42,380 bases of DNA from DATLGD01 sp035540755 (lineage in GTDB: Bacteria > Actinomycetota > Actinomycetes > Mycobacteriales > SCTD01), in the NCBI GenBank assembly GCA_035540755.1, contig DATLGD010000101.1, positions 1 to 42,380 of the forward strand, read 5' to 3'. The notes under the pieces were generated by a model. It ran no database searches and had not been told where the DNA came from. It worked only from the letters and a program-made list of their open reading frames with translations. The position numbers and the translations under genes are program-made. This document shows, one piece after another, positions 33,072 through 41,693 of the stretch (positions are counted from its first letter, which is position 1; each line of letters begins with the position of its first letter).

Positions 33072-34609
33072 TGGAGGTCCTGCTCCCGCTGCCCGTCGCG
33101 CTCCCGCTCGCCGGTGCCGCCCTGTCGATCCTGCTGGTGCGCAGCTCCACGGTGCAGCGCCTGATCTCGCTGCTGACGCTGGTCGGCCTGCTGGTCGCGG
33201 CCCTCGCGCTGCTCGTCGTCGTCGACCGCGACGGCACGCAGGTGGTGCAGGCCGGCGGCTGGGCCGCCCCCGCCGGCATCTCCCTGGTCGCCGACCGGCT
33301 CTCGGCGCTGCTGCTCGTCGTGTCGGCGGCGGTCCTGCTGGCCGTGCTCGTCTACGCCATCGGGCAGGGCGTGGCCGACGGCGGTCGCGGCGTGCCGATC
33401 GCGATCTTCCACCCCTGCTACCTGGTCCTCGCGGCCGGCATCGCGCTGGCGTTCCTGACCGGCGACCTGTTCAACCTGTTCGTCGCCTTCGAGGTGTTCC
33501 TCGTCGCGTCCTACGTGCTGCTGACGCTCAACGGCGGGCCCGCCCAGGTGCGGGCCGGCATGACCTACGTCGTCGTCAGCCTGCTCGCCTCGGTGCTGTT
33601 CGTGACGGCTGTCGGCCTGGTCTACGCCGCCACCGGAACGGTCAACATGGCCGACGCCGCCGTGCGGCTGCAGGACGTGCCCGACGGCGTGCGGGTGGCG
33701 CTCGGGCTCACCATGCTCGTCGTCTTCGGCATCAAGGCCGCGCTGTTCCCGCTGTTCTCGTGGCTGCCCGACAGCTACCCGACGGCGCCGTCACCGGTCA
33801 CCGCCGTGTTCGCCGGCCTGCTCACCAAGGTCGGCGTGTACGCCGTCATCCGCACGCAGACGCTGCTGTTCCCCGGTGAGGAGACCATCGCCGCGGTGCT
33901 GCTGGTCATCGCGGCGCTGACCATGGTGGTCGGCATCCTCGGCGCGATCGTGCAGGACGACGTCAAGCGGGTGCTGTCGTTCACGATCGTCAGCCACATC
34001 GGCTACATGCTGCTGGGCCTCGGCCTGTACAGCGTCGCCGGGCTGGCCGGCGCGGTGCTCTACACGGTCCACCACATCGTCGTGCAGACGACGCTGTTCC
34101 TCGTGGCCGGGCTGATGGAGCGCCGTGAGGGCACGTCGTCGATGCTGCGCTCCGGCGGCCTGCAGCACGTCGCCCCGCTGCTCGCCGTGCTGTACCTGCT
34201 GCCGGCGCTGTCGCTGGCCGGCATCCCGCCGCTGTCGGGCTTCGTGGCCAAGATCGGCCTGTTCCAGGCCGGGCTGGCCGACGGCGGCGGCCTGGCCGTC
34301 GGCGCCGTCGTCGCCGGCACCGCCACGTCGCTGCTGACGCTGTACGCCGTCGGCCGGGTGTGGGTGGAGGTCTTCTGGGGCGAGGTCGCCGAGGTCGTCG
34401 CGGACGCCGACCTCGAGGACACCGTGGACGTCGGCGTGGCGCGCACGCCGCGGCTGATGACCGGCGCGACGATCGCGGCCGTCGTCGGCATGCTGGCCAT
34501 CACCGTCGTCGCCGGGCCGCTGTACGGCCTGGCCGAGCGGGCCGCCGAGGACCTCGCCGACCCGTCGTCCTACACCGGCGCGGTGCTCGGGACGGAGGCC
34601 GCCTCATGA
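33071..34609 (+). CDS. mrpD: Na+/H+ antiporter Mrp subunit D
   Basis: The 512-residue NuoM/N-like subunit has about 14 membrane helices. Glu141 in NLFVAFEVFLVASYVLL and Lys222 in VFGIKAALFPLFSWLPDSYP match the conserved proton-path residues of MrpD. The helix-rich segment GLLTKVGVYAVIRTQTLLF and the PLSGFVAKIGLFQAGL region are typical. A hydrophilic stretch near 430-460 is charged (EVAEVVADADLEDTVD). It shares a base with mrpC and overlaps mrpE by ATGA. Confidence 0.95.
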   Translation: MEVLLPLPVALPLAGAALSILLVRSSTVQRLISLLTLVGLLVAALALLVVVDRDGTQVVQAGGWAAPAGISLVADRLSALLLVVSAAVLLAVLVYAIGQGVADGGRGVPIAIFHPCYLVLAAGIALAFLTGDLFNLFVAFEVFLVASYVLLTLNGGPAQVRAGMTYVVVSLLASVLFVTAVGLVYAATGTVNMADAAVRLQDVPDGVRVALGLTMLVVFGIKAALFPLFSWLPDSYPTAPSPVTAVFAGLLTKVGVYAVIRTQTLLFPGEETIAAVLLVIAALTMVVGILGAIVQDDVKRVLSFTIVSHIGYMLLGLGLYSVAGLAGAVLYTVHHIVVQTTLFLVAGLMERREGTSSMLRSGGLQHVAPLLAVLYLLPALSLAGIPPLSGFVAKIGLFQAGLADGGGLAVGAVVAGTATSLLTLYAVGRVWVEVFWGEVAEVVADADLEDTVDVGVARTPRLMTGATIAAVVGMLAITVVAGPLYGLAERAAEDLADPSSYTGAVLGTEAAS

Positions 34610-35151
34610 CGCGTCTGACGTCCCACCTGGTGCTGCTCGCCTGGCTGACCGCGGTGTGGGTGGCCCTGTGGGGGTCGCTGACCGCCGCGAACGTCCTGGG
34701 CGGCCTGGTCGTCGCCTCGGCGCTGCTGCTGCTCCTGCCGCTGCCCACGCTGCCCCGGACGGGTCGGGTGCGCCCCGTCGCGCTCGTGCGCTTCCTGATG
34801 GTGTTCCTGTGGGAGCTGGTGAAGGCCAGCCTGACCGTGGTCGTGCAGGTGCTGCACCCCGGACGGCCGCTGCGGCAGGCGGTCATCGCGGTGCCGGTGG
34901 AAGGCATCTCCGACCGGATGCTCACGCTGATCGCCAACGCCGTGTCGCTGACGCCGGGCACGCTGGCCCTCGAGGTCGACCGGCCCCGCGCGGTGCTCTA
35001 CGTGCACGTGCTCGACATCGGGGAGCACCCGGGCGCGGCCGACGAGGTGCGCGCCTCCATCGTCCGGCTCGAGCGGCTCGCCATCGACGCCCTCGGGTCG
35101 TCCGAGGCGCTCGCGGCGCTGGACCGCGCCGAGCGGAAGGCCACCCGATGA
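34606..35151 (+). CDS. mrpE: Na+/H+ antiporter Mrp subunit E
   Basis: The 181-residue protein has a normal MrpE layout: two N-terminal helices (LVLLAWLTAVWVALWGSL; GGLVVASALLLLLPLP), a third near 62-85 (FLMVFLWELVKASLTVVVQVL), then the cytoplasmic domain with L-I-A-N-A-V-S-L-T-P-G-T-L-A-L-E and L-Y-V-H-V-L-D. It overlaps mrpD and mrpF by ATGA. It is full length, unlike its paralogue at 36445-36828. Confidence 0.92.
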   Translation: MTRLTSHLVLLAWLTAVWVALWGSLTAANVLGGLVVASALLLLLPLPTLPRTGRVRPVALVRFLMVFLWELVKASLTVVVQVLHPGRPLRQAVIAVPVEGISDRMLTLIANAVSLTPGTLALEVDRPRAVLYVHVLDIGEHPGAADEVRASIVRLERLAIDALGSSEALAALDRAERKATR

Positions 35152-35411
35152 ACGTCGTCGCCGTCGTCTGCTACGCGGGCCTTGCCGTCGCGGCCGTGGC
35201 TGCGCTCATCCGGCTGTGCATCGGCCCGAGCGTCCCCGACCGCATCGTGGCGCTCGACAGCCTGCTCTACATCGTGGTCATCGGCATCGCGGTCGCGGCG
35301 ACCATCACCGAGAGCGGCGCGTTCCTCGGGGTGCTCGTCGCCGTGGCGCTGCTCGCCTTCGTCGGGACGGCCACGGTCGCCCGTTTCGTCGAGCGCCGGG
35401 GAGGGTCGTGA
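35148..35411 (+). CDS. mrpF: Na+/H+ antiporter Mrp subunit F
   Basis: An 87-residue protein with three helices and the MrpF core R-L-C-I-G-P-S-V-P-D-R-I-V-A-L-D, the conserved Asp-containing stretch of the family. ATGA overlap with mrpE and one-base overlap with mrpG (TGATG). Confidence 0.92.
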   Translation: MNVVAVVCYAGLAVAAVAALIRLCIGPSVPDRIVALDSLLYIVVIGIAVAATITESGAFLGVLVAVALLAFVGTATVARFVERRGGS

Positions 35412-35824
35412 TGGAGCTGGTCGAGGACGTCGTCAGCTCGTTCCTGCTGCTGGGCGGGGTCGCGCTCGCGATCATCGCCGGCATCGGGCTGCTGCGCTTC
35501 CCGGACGTCTTCAGCCGGATGCACGCCGCGACCAAGCCGGCCACCCTCGGGCTGCTCATGGTCTGCCTCGGCGCGGCGCTCGAGATGGAGGACGGCTCGC
35601 ACCGCAGCAAGCTGCTGCTCGTGGCGGCCTTCCAGTTCCTCACCGCGCCCGTGGCCGCGCACATGATCGGCCGGGCGGCCTACCGCTCCGGCACCGGCGC
35701 CCTCGACGACCTCGTCGTCGACGACCTGCGCGGCGTCAGCGACGGCACCGCCACGCCGCAGGCAGTCGCGGGCACCCGCACCGACGGCACCGAGATGGAG
35801 GACCCGGCCCCCGAGGTGCGGTAG
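35411..35824 (+). CDS. mrpG: Na+/H+ antiporter Mrp subunit G
   Basis: A 137-residue protein with three helices and the MnhG motifs G-L-L-R-F-P-D-V-F-S-R-M-H-A-A-T-K and L-T-A-P-V-A-A-H-M-I-G-R-A-A-Y. The acidic tail of about 40 residues is longer than in the second copy. It is the last gene of the first operon; its stop is 17 bp from the stop of the other mrpG, with only a short palindrome (35839-35848) between and no real terminator. Confidence 0.93.
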   Translation: MELVEDVVSSFLLLGGVALAIIAGIGLLRFPDVFSRMHAATKPATLGLLMVCLGAALEMEDGSHRSKLLLVAAFQFLTAPVAAHMIGRAAYRSGTGALDDLVVDDLRGVSDGTATPQAVAGTRTDGTEMEDPAPEVR

Positions 35825-35841
35825 CGCGGGCTGCCGGTGCG

Positions 35842-36189
35842 CTAGCGCGGGCCGGCCTCGGGGCCGGCGTCGGCGAGCTCGTCGTAGCCGGTCTCCGGCG
35901 TGAGCGGCGAGCGGGCCCGGTAGGCGGCCCGCCCGATCGCGAAGCCGCCGGCCGGCGCCGTGGCCAGCTGCAGCAGCACGGCCAGCAGCACCTTCAGGGC
36001 GTTGTTCCACGACGGCGCGAGCGCCAGGGCGCCGAGCAGCGTCAGCACGACGCCCAGGCTCGCGGCCTTGGTCACGGCGCTCATCCGGGTGTAGGCGTCG
36101 GGCAGCCGCAGCAGGCCGAGGCCGGCCGCCGCGACCAGCGTGACACCGAGGCCCACCAGCAGGCCCCCGACCAGGTCCAGCGGGCTCAC
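35842..36189 (-). CDS. mrpG: Na+/H+ antiporter Mrp subunit G, second operon
   Basis: A 115-residue MnhG protein with G-L-L-R-L-P-D-A-Y-T-R-M-S-A-V-T-K and T-A-P-A-G-G-F-A-I-G-R-A-A-Y. The start is the GTG at 36189, which overlaps the mrpF stop (GTGA); an open frame continues to 36387 but lies inside mrpF. Compared with the other MrpG, the histidine in the R-M-H-A motif is a serine here and the tail is short. Confidence 0.92.
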   Translation of the reverse strand: MSPLDLVGGLLVGLGVTLVAAAGLGLLRLPDAYTRMSAVTKAASLGVVLTLLGALALAPSWNNALKVLLAVLLQLATAPAGGFAIGRAAYRARSPLTPETGYDELADAGPEAGPR

Positions 36190-36452
36190 GCGTCCCCCCG
36201 GTGCACCAGGCGGGACAGCGCGACGCTGCCCAGGAAGCCGACGAGGACGGCGACGACCGCCACGTCGAAGAAGTACGCGGCGTCCAGCCGCACCGCGAGC
36301 AGCGCCACCACGGCGACGAACACGAAGAAGACGAGGTCGGCGGCGACGGCGCGGTCGGCGTCGGTGGGTCCGGCGAACGCCCGCCACGCCGCCGGCAGCA
36401 GCGTCAGGCCGAGGACGGCGAGGGCGACGTCGAGCAGGACGAGGTCAGGCAC
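36186..36452 (-). CDS. mrpF: Na+/H+ antiporter Mrp subunit F, second operon
   Basis: An 88-residue, three-helix protein with the core F-A-G-P-T-D-A-D-R-A-V-A-A-D, the MrpF motif in which the family's G-P-x-x-x-D-R is kept. GTG start at 36452, overlapping the mrpE end by 8 bp; GTGA overlap with mrpG. Confidence 0.9.
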   Translation of the reverse strand: MPDLVLLDVALAVLGLTLLPAAWRAFAGPTDADRAVAADLVFFVFVAVVALLAVRLDAAYFFDVAVVAVLVGFLGSVALSRLVHRGDA

Positions 36453-36828
36453 GGGCGCTCCTCGGTGCGGCCGGCACGTCGTCGTCGCGGCGCACGGCCC
36501 GCAGCATGCGGGTCTCCATCTCGGCCAGCTGGGCGCGGAACGCCTCGCGGTCCCCGGCGTACATGCCGTGCACGTAGAGCACCGCGGGCTCGCGGGAGAT
36601 CGCGAGCGTGAGGGTGCCCGGCGTCAGCGTCACCAGGTTGGCGAGGAGCGCGACCTCGGCGTCGGTGCGGCAGCGCAGCGGCAGCGCGACGACGCCGGGC
36701 TGCAGCCGGCTGCGCGGCGTGACGACGTCCCAGACCACCTGCGCGTTCGCGACGGCGAGCGCGCGCAGGAAGTACCCGGTGAACCGGACGGTGCGGCCGG
36801 CCTGCCGCAGGCGTGCGGAGGCGCTCAC
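36445..36828 (-). CDS. mrpE: Na+/H+ antiporter Mrp subunit E, short form, second operon
   Basis: The 127-residue protein keeps the MrpE core: a single N-terminal helix region (FTGYFLRALAVANAQVVWDVV), then L-L-A-N-L-V-T-L-T-P-G-T-L-T-L-A-I and L-Y-V-H-G-M-Y. The first two membrane helices present in the other MrpE (and in most of the family) are missing, about 50 residues. The GTG at 36828 lies right after the junction repeat, with GAAGG about 10 nt upstream; an ATG at 36864 would lie inside the repeat and add polar residues, so it is rejected. The truncated form may still assemble, since the family core is intact. Confidence 0.82.
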   Translation of the reverse strand: MSASARLRQAGRTVRFTGYFLRALAVANAQVVWDVVTPRSRLQPGVVALPLRCRTDAEVALLANLVTLTPGTLTLAISREPAVLYVHGMYAGDREAFRAQLAEMETRMLRAVRRDDDVPAAPRSARA

Positions 36829-36908
36829 TGCGTCACCTTCGTTCGCTGCGCACGCCGACGGCACGCCCGCTCCGTCGTCGCGGGACGCCGCCGGCGTGCT
36901 CCGCTCAC
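36829..36908 (-). repeat. Junction repeat element, copy 2 (between mrpD and mrpE, second operon)
   Basis: Read on the minus strand, 80 bp lie between direct repeats GTGAGCG starting at 36908 and at 36828. The left one contains the mrpD stop and the right one is the mrpE start. Gapless similarity to copy 1 covers 79 positions with 58 matches. The CCCGC-9 nt-GCGGG stem is at 36866-36884 and GAAGG near the end supplies a Shine-Dalgarno. Confidence 0.8.
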
Positions 36909-38500
36909 TGGCCGCTCACCGCCTCGACGTAGGCGCTCGGGTCGACCAGCCCGGCCGCGGCGGTCTCGGCCAGCTGCAGCACCAGCTCGGCGCCGAGCCC
37001 CACCGCGATCGACACGGCGGCGAGCACCGCGCCCGGCCAGACCAGCGAGCTGCGCATGCGCGCACCGGTCAGCGGGACCGAGCCGCTGCGCCGGGCGGCG
37101 TCGGCGCGGTAGGCGGCGAGCGTGGCGGGCGCCTCGGGGGCGTCCTGCGCCTCCTCGGTGCGCGGCAGGGGCGGCGAGGTGGTGGGGACGCGCTCGGGGT
37201 GCCGGTCCTGCGGCGCCTCGCCCCAGAACACGCCGTTCCAGATCTTCATCATCGACAGCAGCGTGAACAGGCTGACGCCCACCGCGAGGCCGGCGGCCAG
37301 GTAGGCCTGCTCGGCGAACGCCGCCCGCACCAGCACGAGCTTGGCGATGAAGCCGGAGAAGGGCGGCAACCCGGCGAGGGAGAGCGCCGCGACCAGGAAG
37401 GCGACGGCGAGCAGCGGCTCGCGCCGCGCCAGGCCGCCGAGCCGGTCGAGCCGGTCGGTGCCGGTGGCGGTCTCGACTGCTCCCGCCGACAGCAGCAGCG
37501 ACGCCTTCACGACGGTGTGGTGCAGGAAGTAGAAGATGCCGGCGGTGACGCCCAGCAGGCCGAAGAAGGACAGCCCGAGCAGGATGTAGCCGACCTGGCT
37601 GATCATGTGGAAGACGAGGATCGAGCGCATCCGCCCCTCGCCGAGCGCGCCGAGGACGCCGACCACCATGGTGGCGAGGAAGACGACGAGCAGCACGTTC
37701 GACAGCCGCGCGTCGCCGTCGAAGACGACGGCGTAGACGCGGAAGAGGGCGTAGACGCCGATCTTGGTCAGCAGGCCGGAGAACAGCGCCGTCACCGCGG
37801 GCGGGGCGGCCGGGTAGGTCGCCGGCAGCCAGCCGTGCGCGGGCACGAGCGCCGCCTTCACGCCGAAGGCCACCAGGACGACGCCGGCGGCCAGCGCGGC
37901 AGCGTCGGACTCGGCCGCGGCACCCGCGAGCTCCCCGAGGTTGACCGTCCCGGTGACGCCGTAGAGCAGCGCGATGCCGGCGAGCAGGATCGTCGAGCCG
38001 AGCAGGTTGACCGACAGGTAGATCCGTCCGGCGCGCAGCTGCTCGCGGCGGGCGCCGGCGGTGAGCAGCACGTACGACGGCAGCAGCGCCACCTCGACGA
38101 GCACGAACAGGTTGAACAGGTCGGCCGTGACGAACGCGCCGTAGACGCCGCCGGACAGCACCAGCGCGAGCGGCACGAACCAGCGGTCGCGGTCGTCGCC
38201 GGACGCGGCGGCGAAGGCGAGGCACGTCGTCACCAGCAACGAGGCGACGAGCACCATGAGCGCCGAGAGCGGATCGGCGGCAAGCGGGATGGCGATGCCG
38301 GCCGGCCACCCGGCCACCTGCGCGACGACGACGTCGCCGTCGCGGGTGGCGACCACGAGGACGACGGCGGCGACCAGGACGCCGGCGTTCACCACGAGGC
38401 CCACCGCGCGGCGGGCGGCGACGCCCGGCAGGAGCGTGGCGACGAACGCGGCGAGCAGCGGCACCGCGACGAGCATCGGCAGCAGGTCGGCGGCGGTCAC
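36905..38500 (-). CDS. mrpD: Na+/H+ antiporter Mrp subunit D, second operon
   Basis: A 531-residue NuoM/N-like subunit with Glu136 in NLFVLVEVALLPSYVLL and the lysine in VAFGVKAALVPAHGWLPATYP. A hydrophilic insert of about 40 residues rich in Pro, Glu and Arg (EAPQDRHPERVPTTSPPLP; about 425-460) is absent from the other MrpD. GTG 38500 overlaps the mrpC stop (GTGA). Its stop lies at the left edge of the junction repeat. Confidence 0.94.
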   Translation of the reverse strand: MTAADLLPMLVAVPLLAAFVATLLPGVAARRAVGLVVNAGVLVAAVVLVVATRDGDVVVAQVAGWPAGIAIPLAADPLSALMVLVASLLVTTCLAFAAASGDDRDRWFVPLALVLSGGVYGAFVTADLFNLFVLVEVALLPSYVLLTAGARREQLRAGRIYLSVNLLGSTILLAGIALLYGVTGTVNLGELAGAAAESDAAALAAGVVLVAFGVKAALVPAHGWLPATYPAAPPAVTALFSGLLTKIGVYALFRVYAVVFDGDARLSNVLLVVFLATMVVGVLGALGEGRMRSILVFHMISQVGYILLGLSFFGLLGVTAGIFYFLHHTVVKASLLLSAGAVETATGTDRLDRLGGLARREPLLAVAFLVAALSLAGLPPFSGFIAKLVLVRAAFAEQAYLAAGLAVGVSLFTLLSMMKIWNGVFWGEAPQDRHPERVPTTSPPLPRTEEAQDAPEAPATLAAYRADAARRSGSVPLTGARMRSSLVWPGAVLAAVSIAVGLGAELVLQLAETAAAGLVDPSAYVEAVSGQ

Positions 38501-38853
38501 GGCGGGCCCTCGCCCTCGGGTCGGGCCTCGACGGGGGCGTCGTCCGGGTCGTCGGCTCCCGGCTCCTCCTCGGCGCCGGCGCCGGCCAGGCCGAACAGGT
38601 ACACGGTGATGCCGAAGGTGATGACGATGGCGGTGAGCGCGAACGCCTGCGGCAGCGGGTCGGAGGTGGCGGCCGGGCCGCTGCGCCCGACCAGCGGCGC
38701 CTCGCGCCGGGCCATGCCGCCCGCGGCGAGCAGCAGCACGTTGGCGGCGTGGCCGAGCAGGATGAAGCCGAGCGTGACCCGGACCAGGCCGCGCTGCAGG
38801 ACCAGGTAGACGCCGCCCGCGACGAGCACGGCGACCACGAGTGCGGCGCTCAT
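38497..38853 (-). CDS. mrpC: Na+/H+ antiporter Mrp subunit C, second operon
   Basis: A 118-residue NuoK-like protein with three helices: G-G-V-Y-L-V-L-Q-R-G-L-V-R-V-T-L-G, L-L-G-H-A-A-N-V-L-L-L, and D-P-L-P-Q-A-F-A-L-T-A-I-V-I-T-F-G. The tail is acidic and shorter than in the first copy. ATG 38853 overlaps the mrpAB stop (ATGA). Confidence 0.92.
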   Translation of the reverse strand: MSAALVVAVLVAGGVYLVLQRGLVRVTLGFILLGHAANVLLLAAGGMARREAPLVGRSGPAATSDPLPQAFALTAIVITFGITVYLFGLAGAGAEEEPGADDPDDAPVEARPEGEGPP

Positions 38854-41603
38854 CGGGTCCCGCCCGCCGGCACGGGGTCTTCGACCCGCGGTCGGCCGGC
38901 GCCGAGCCGGTCGAGGGCGGCCACGACGAGGCCCAGCACGGCCAGGTAGACGCCGACGTCGAAGACCAGCGACGACGTCACCGAGCCGACGACGGGCAGC
39001 TCGGTCTTGAGCGGTCGCAGGAACGCGCCGTCGAGGTAGCCGAACAGGCCGGCCGCGCCGGCGACCAGCACGCCGACGGAGATGAGCCGTTCCGGACGCA
39101 GCCAGCCGGGGACGGACGGCCGCTGCCGCGGCAGCTGGTCGAGGGCCACGCCCGCACCGCCGACGAGCGCGGCGATGAAGCCGCCGCCCGGGTCGTCGTG
39201 GCCGCGCAGCAGCAGGTATCCCGAGAACAGCAGCAGCACCGGCAGCAGCACCCGCCGGGTGACCTGCAGGACCACGGCGTTGTCGGCGCCGTCGACCGGT
39301 CCGCGCACGACGTCGGCGTCCCGCGCCGCCTCCCGGCGCAGGAGCGAGAGCAGCCCGATCGCGGCGACGGCGAGCACCGTGACCTCGCCCCAGGTGTCGA
39401 GACCGCGGAAGTCGACGAGCACGGTGTTGACGACGTTGGTGCCGCCGACGAGCGGCTCGGACTGCTCGAGCAGGAAGTCGCCGGCCGGCGAGCGCTCGCG
39501 GCGGCCGGTGAGCGTCCACGTGGCGAGGCCGGCGACGACCCCGCTGACGGCGGCGAGGCCGGCCGCGCCGCCCGATCGCAGCCGGCTGCCGGCCCGGAAG
39601 GCGCCGGGCAGCCGGCGCAGCACGAGCACGGCGACCACCACGGTGAGGATCTCCACCAGCAGCTGGGTGAGCGCGAGGTCGGGGGCGCCGGCGAGCAGGA
39701 ACCACCCGGCGACGACGAAGCCGACCGTGCCGAGCAGCGTCACCGCGGCCACCTGGCTGCGGGTCACGGCGAGCCCGAGCACGGCGACGGCGAGCAGGGC
39801 GAGGACCAGCCAGTCCCCGCCGCGGGTGAGCGGTGCGGGGGCCGGGCCGAGCCCGCCGCCGAGCAGGACGCCGGTGACGCCGAGACCGGCCAGGGCGAGC
39901 AGCGGCCACGGCAGGTGGGCGGCCAGCGCGGGGCTGCGGGCCGGCCGGCCGATGCGGCTGCCGAGCGCCAGCGACGCCTCGTAGGAGGCGTCGAAACCCT
40001 GCACGCCGGTGAACGGCAGACGGAGCCGGGGGAGCACGCCGTCGAGCCGCTCGCGCTGCAGGAACAGCAGGAAGCCGGCGGTGATGGTCACCGCGGAGAG
40101 CCCGAGCGCCGGGGTGAAGCCGTGCCACAGGGCCAGGTCGAAGTTGCCCTCGACGAGGCGGGTGTCCTCCACGGTGCGGTCGATGAGCGGGTTCAGCAGA
40201 CCGACCGCGAGGCCCAGCCCGAGGCCCATCAGCGCCGGCACGGCGGCGGGCGCCAGGAAGGAGCGTCGCGGCTCGTAGAGGTCGGGCTGCACCACCGGGC
40301 CGCCGAAGGCGCCGGCGAGGATCCGGAAGCCGTAGGCGAACGTCAGGGCCGCGCCGGTCACCGCGGTCAGCGCGGCGGCCCAGCCGACCCAGGCCGGGCC
40401 TTCGAGGCCGAGGAAGGCCGAGAACGCCTCCTCCTTGCTGATGAAGCCGAGGAACGGCGGCAGACCGGCCATCGACAGCGCAGCGAGGCCGGTCAGCACC
40501 GCGGTGACCGGCATCAGCTTGCGCAGCCCCGACAGCTCGCGGATGTCGCGGCTGCCGGCCTCACGGTCGATGATCCCGACGAGCATGAACAGCGTCGCCT
40601 TGAACAGCGCGTGCGCGAACAGGTGCAGCGCGGCCGTGGCCAGCGCCGCGGGGGTGCCGACGCCGACGAGCGCGACGAGCAGGCCCAGCTGGCTGACGGT
40701 CGAGTAGGCGAGCAGAGCCTTGAGGTCGTGCTGCTGCAGCGCGAACAGGGCGCCCATCACGGCAGTGGCGAGGCCGACGACGACCAGCGTCGCCGTCCAG
40801 GCCGGCTCCTCCGCGAACGGCGGCGAGAAGCGCATGAGCAGGTAGATGCCGGCCTTGACCATCGTCGCGGCGTGCAGGTAGGCGCTCACCGGCGTGATCG
40901 CGACCATCGCGTCGGGCAGCCAGTAGTGGAAGGGCAGCTGCGCCGACTTGGTGAAGGCCGCCAGCACGATGCAGGCGCCGATCGGCCAGGCCAGCTCGGA
41001 GTCCCGGATGAGCTGCGCGTCGCCGAGGATCACGTTCAGGTCGGTGGTGCCGACCGTCACCGCGATCATGATCAGGGCGGCGAGCAGCGCCAGCCCGCCC
41101 CCGCCGGTCGTGACCAGGGCCCTGGTGGCGGGCTTGGCGCCCGAGGTGCCCTGGCCGCCGATCAGGAAGAACGACGTGAGCGTCGTCGCCTCCCAGAACA
41201 CGAACAGCAGCACGACGTCGGCCGCGAGCACCAGTCCGAGCATCGACGTCGCGAAGATCGCCAGCAGCCCGAACAGCCGGCCGTGCGAGGTGCCCGGGCT
41301 CAGGTAGCGGGCGCAGTAGGCGCCGATGAGCGCCCCGACGCCGAGGATGAGCACGACGAACAGCAGCGACAGGCCGTCGAGCCGGAGCCGGAAGGCGACG
41401 TCGAGCGCCGGGATCCACGGCTGGACGTGGTCGACCGTGCCGCCCTCGAGCACGACCTCGGGGCTCTCGAGCAGCACGGCGCCGAGCAGGACGAGGAAGA
41501 CCGCAGCCAGCACGTAGCCGGTGTCGCGCCCGAGCCGTCGGGCGACGAGCGGCATGCTGACGGACGTCGCCAGCATCGCGACGAGAACCCAGGCCAGGAC
41601 CAC
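38850..41603 (-). CDS. mrpA: Na+/H+ antiporter Mrp subunits A and B fused, second operon
   Basis: The 917-residue protein is an MrpA (Glu138 in VFWEATTLTSFFLIG; Lys219 in FTKSAQLPFHYWLPDAM; AATMVKAG; GAPDLALTQLLVEI) that continues through VNTVLVDFRGLDTWGEV into a complete MrpB domain (about 775-905) with the GHDDPGGGFIAALVGGAG signature. Such MrpAB fusions are known in other bacteria. The first operon keeps the two separate. GTG 41603 has CGGAG about 9 nt upstream. The family-typical about 20 helices are visible as hydrophobic runs. It opens an operon AB-C-D-E-F-G read toward the other mrp operon. Confidence 0.95.
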   Translation of the reverse strand: MVLAWVLVAMLATSVSMPLVARRLGRDTGYVLAAVFLVLLGAVLLESPEVVLEGGTVDHVQPWIPALDVAFRLRLDGLSLLFVVLILGVGALIGAYCARYLSPGTSHGRLFGLLAIFATSMLGLVLAADVVLLFVFWEATTLTSFFLIGGQGTSGAKPATRALVTTGGGGLALLAALIMIAVTVGTTDLNVILGDAQLIRDSELAWPIGACIVLAAFTKSAQLPFHYWLPDAMVAITPVSAYLHAATMVKAGIYLLMRFSPPFAEEPAWTATLVVVGLATAVMGALFALQQHDLKALLAYSTVSQLGLLVALVGVGTPAALATAALHLFAHALFKATLFMLVGIIDREAGSRDIRELSGLRKLMPVTAVLTGLAALSMAGLPPFLGFISKEEAFSAFLGLEGPAWVGWAAALTAVTGAALTFAYGFRILAGAFGGPVVQPDLYEPRRSFLAPAAVPALMGLGLGLAVGLLNPLIDRTVEDTRLVEGNFDLALWHGFTPALGLSAVTITAGFLLFLQRERLDGVLPRLRLPFTGVQGFDASYEASLALGSRIGRPARSPALAAHLPWPLLALAGLGVTGVLLGGGLGPAPAPLTRGGDWLVLALLAVAVLGLAVTRSQVAAVTLLGTVGFVVAGWFLLAGAPDLALTQLLVEILTVVVAVLVLRRLPGAFRAGSRLRSGGAAGLAAVSGVVAGLATWTLTGRRERSPAGDFLLEQSEPLVGGTNVVNTVLVDFRGLDTWGEVTVLAVAAIGLLSLLRREAARDADVVRGPVDGADNAVVLQVTRRVLLPVLLLFSGYLLLRGHDDPGGGFIAALVGGAGVALDQLPRQRPSVPGWLRPERLISVGVLVAGAAGLFGYLDGAFLRPLKTELPVVGSVTSSLVFDVGVYLAVLGLVVAALDRLGAGRPRVEDPVPAGGTR

Positions 41604-41693
41604 TCAGCCGGCTCCGGGCATCCACGTCATGTCGGTCCATGCTGCCAGAGCGGTCCGCGTGTGCGCCCGCCGGTGTGCGCCCCGGCTGCGTCG

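Noticed and set aside
36829..36864. ATG at 36864 as start of the short mrpE
   Set aside because: It lies inside the junction repeat and would add a polar segment without a membrane helix. The GTG at 36828 is part of the repeat's right flank and has a Shine-Dalgarno.
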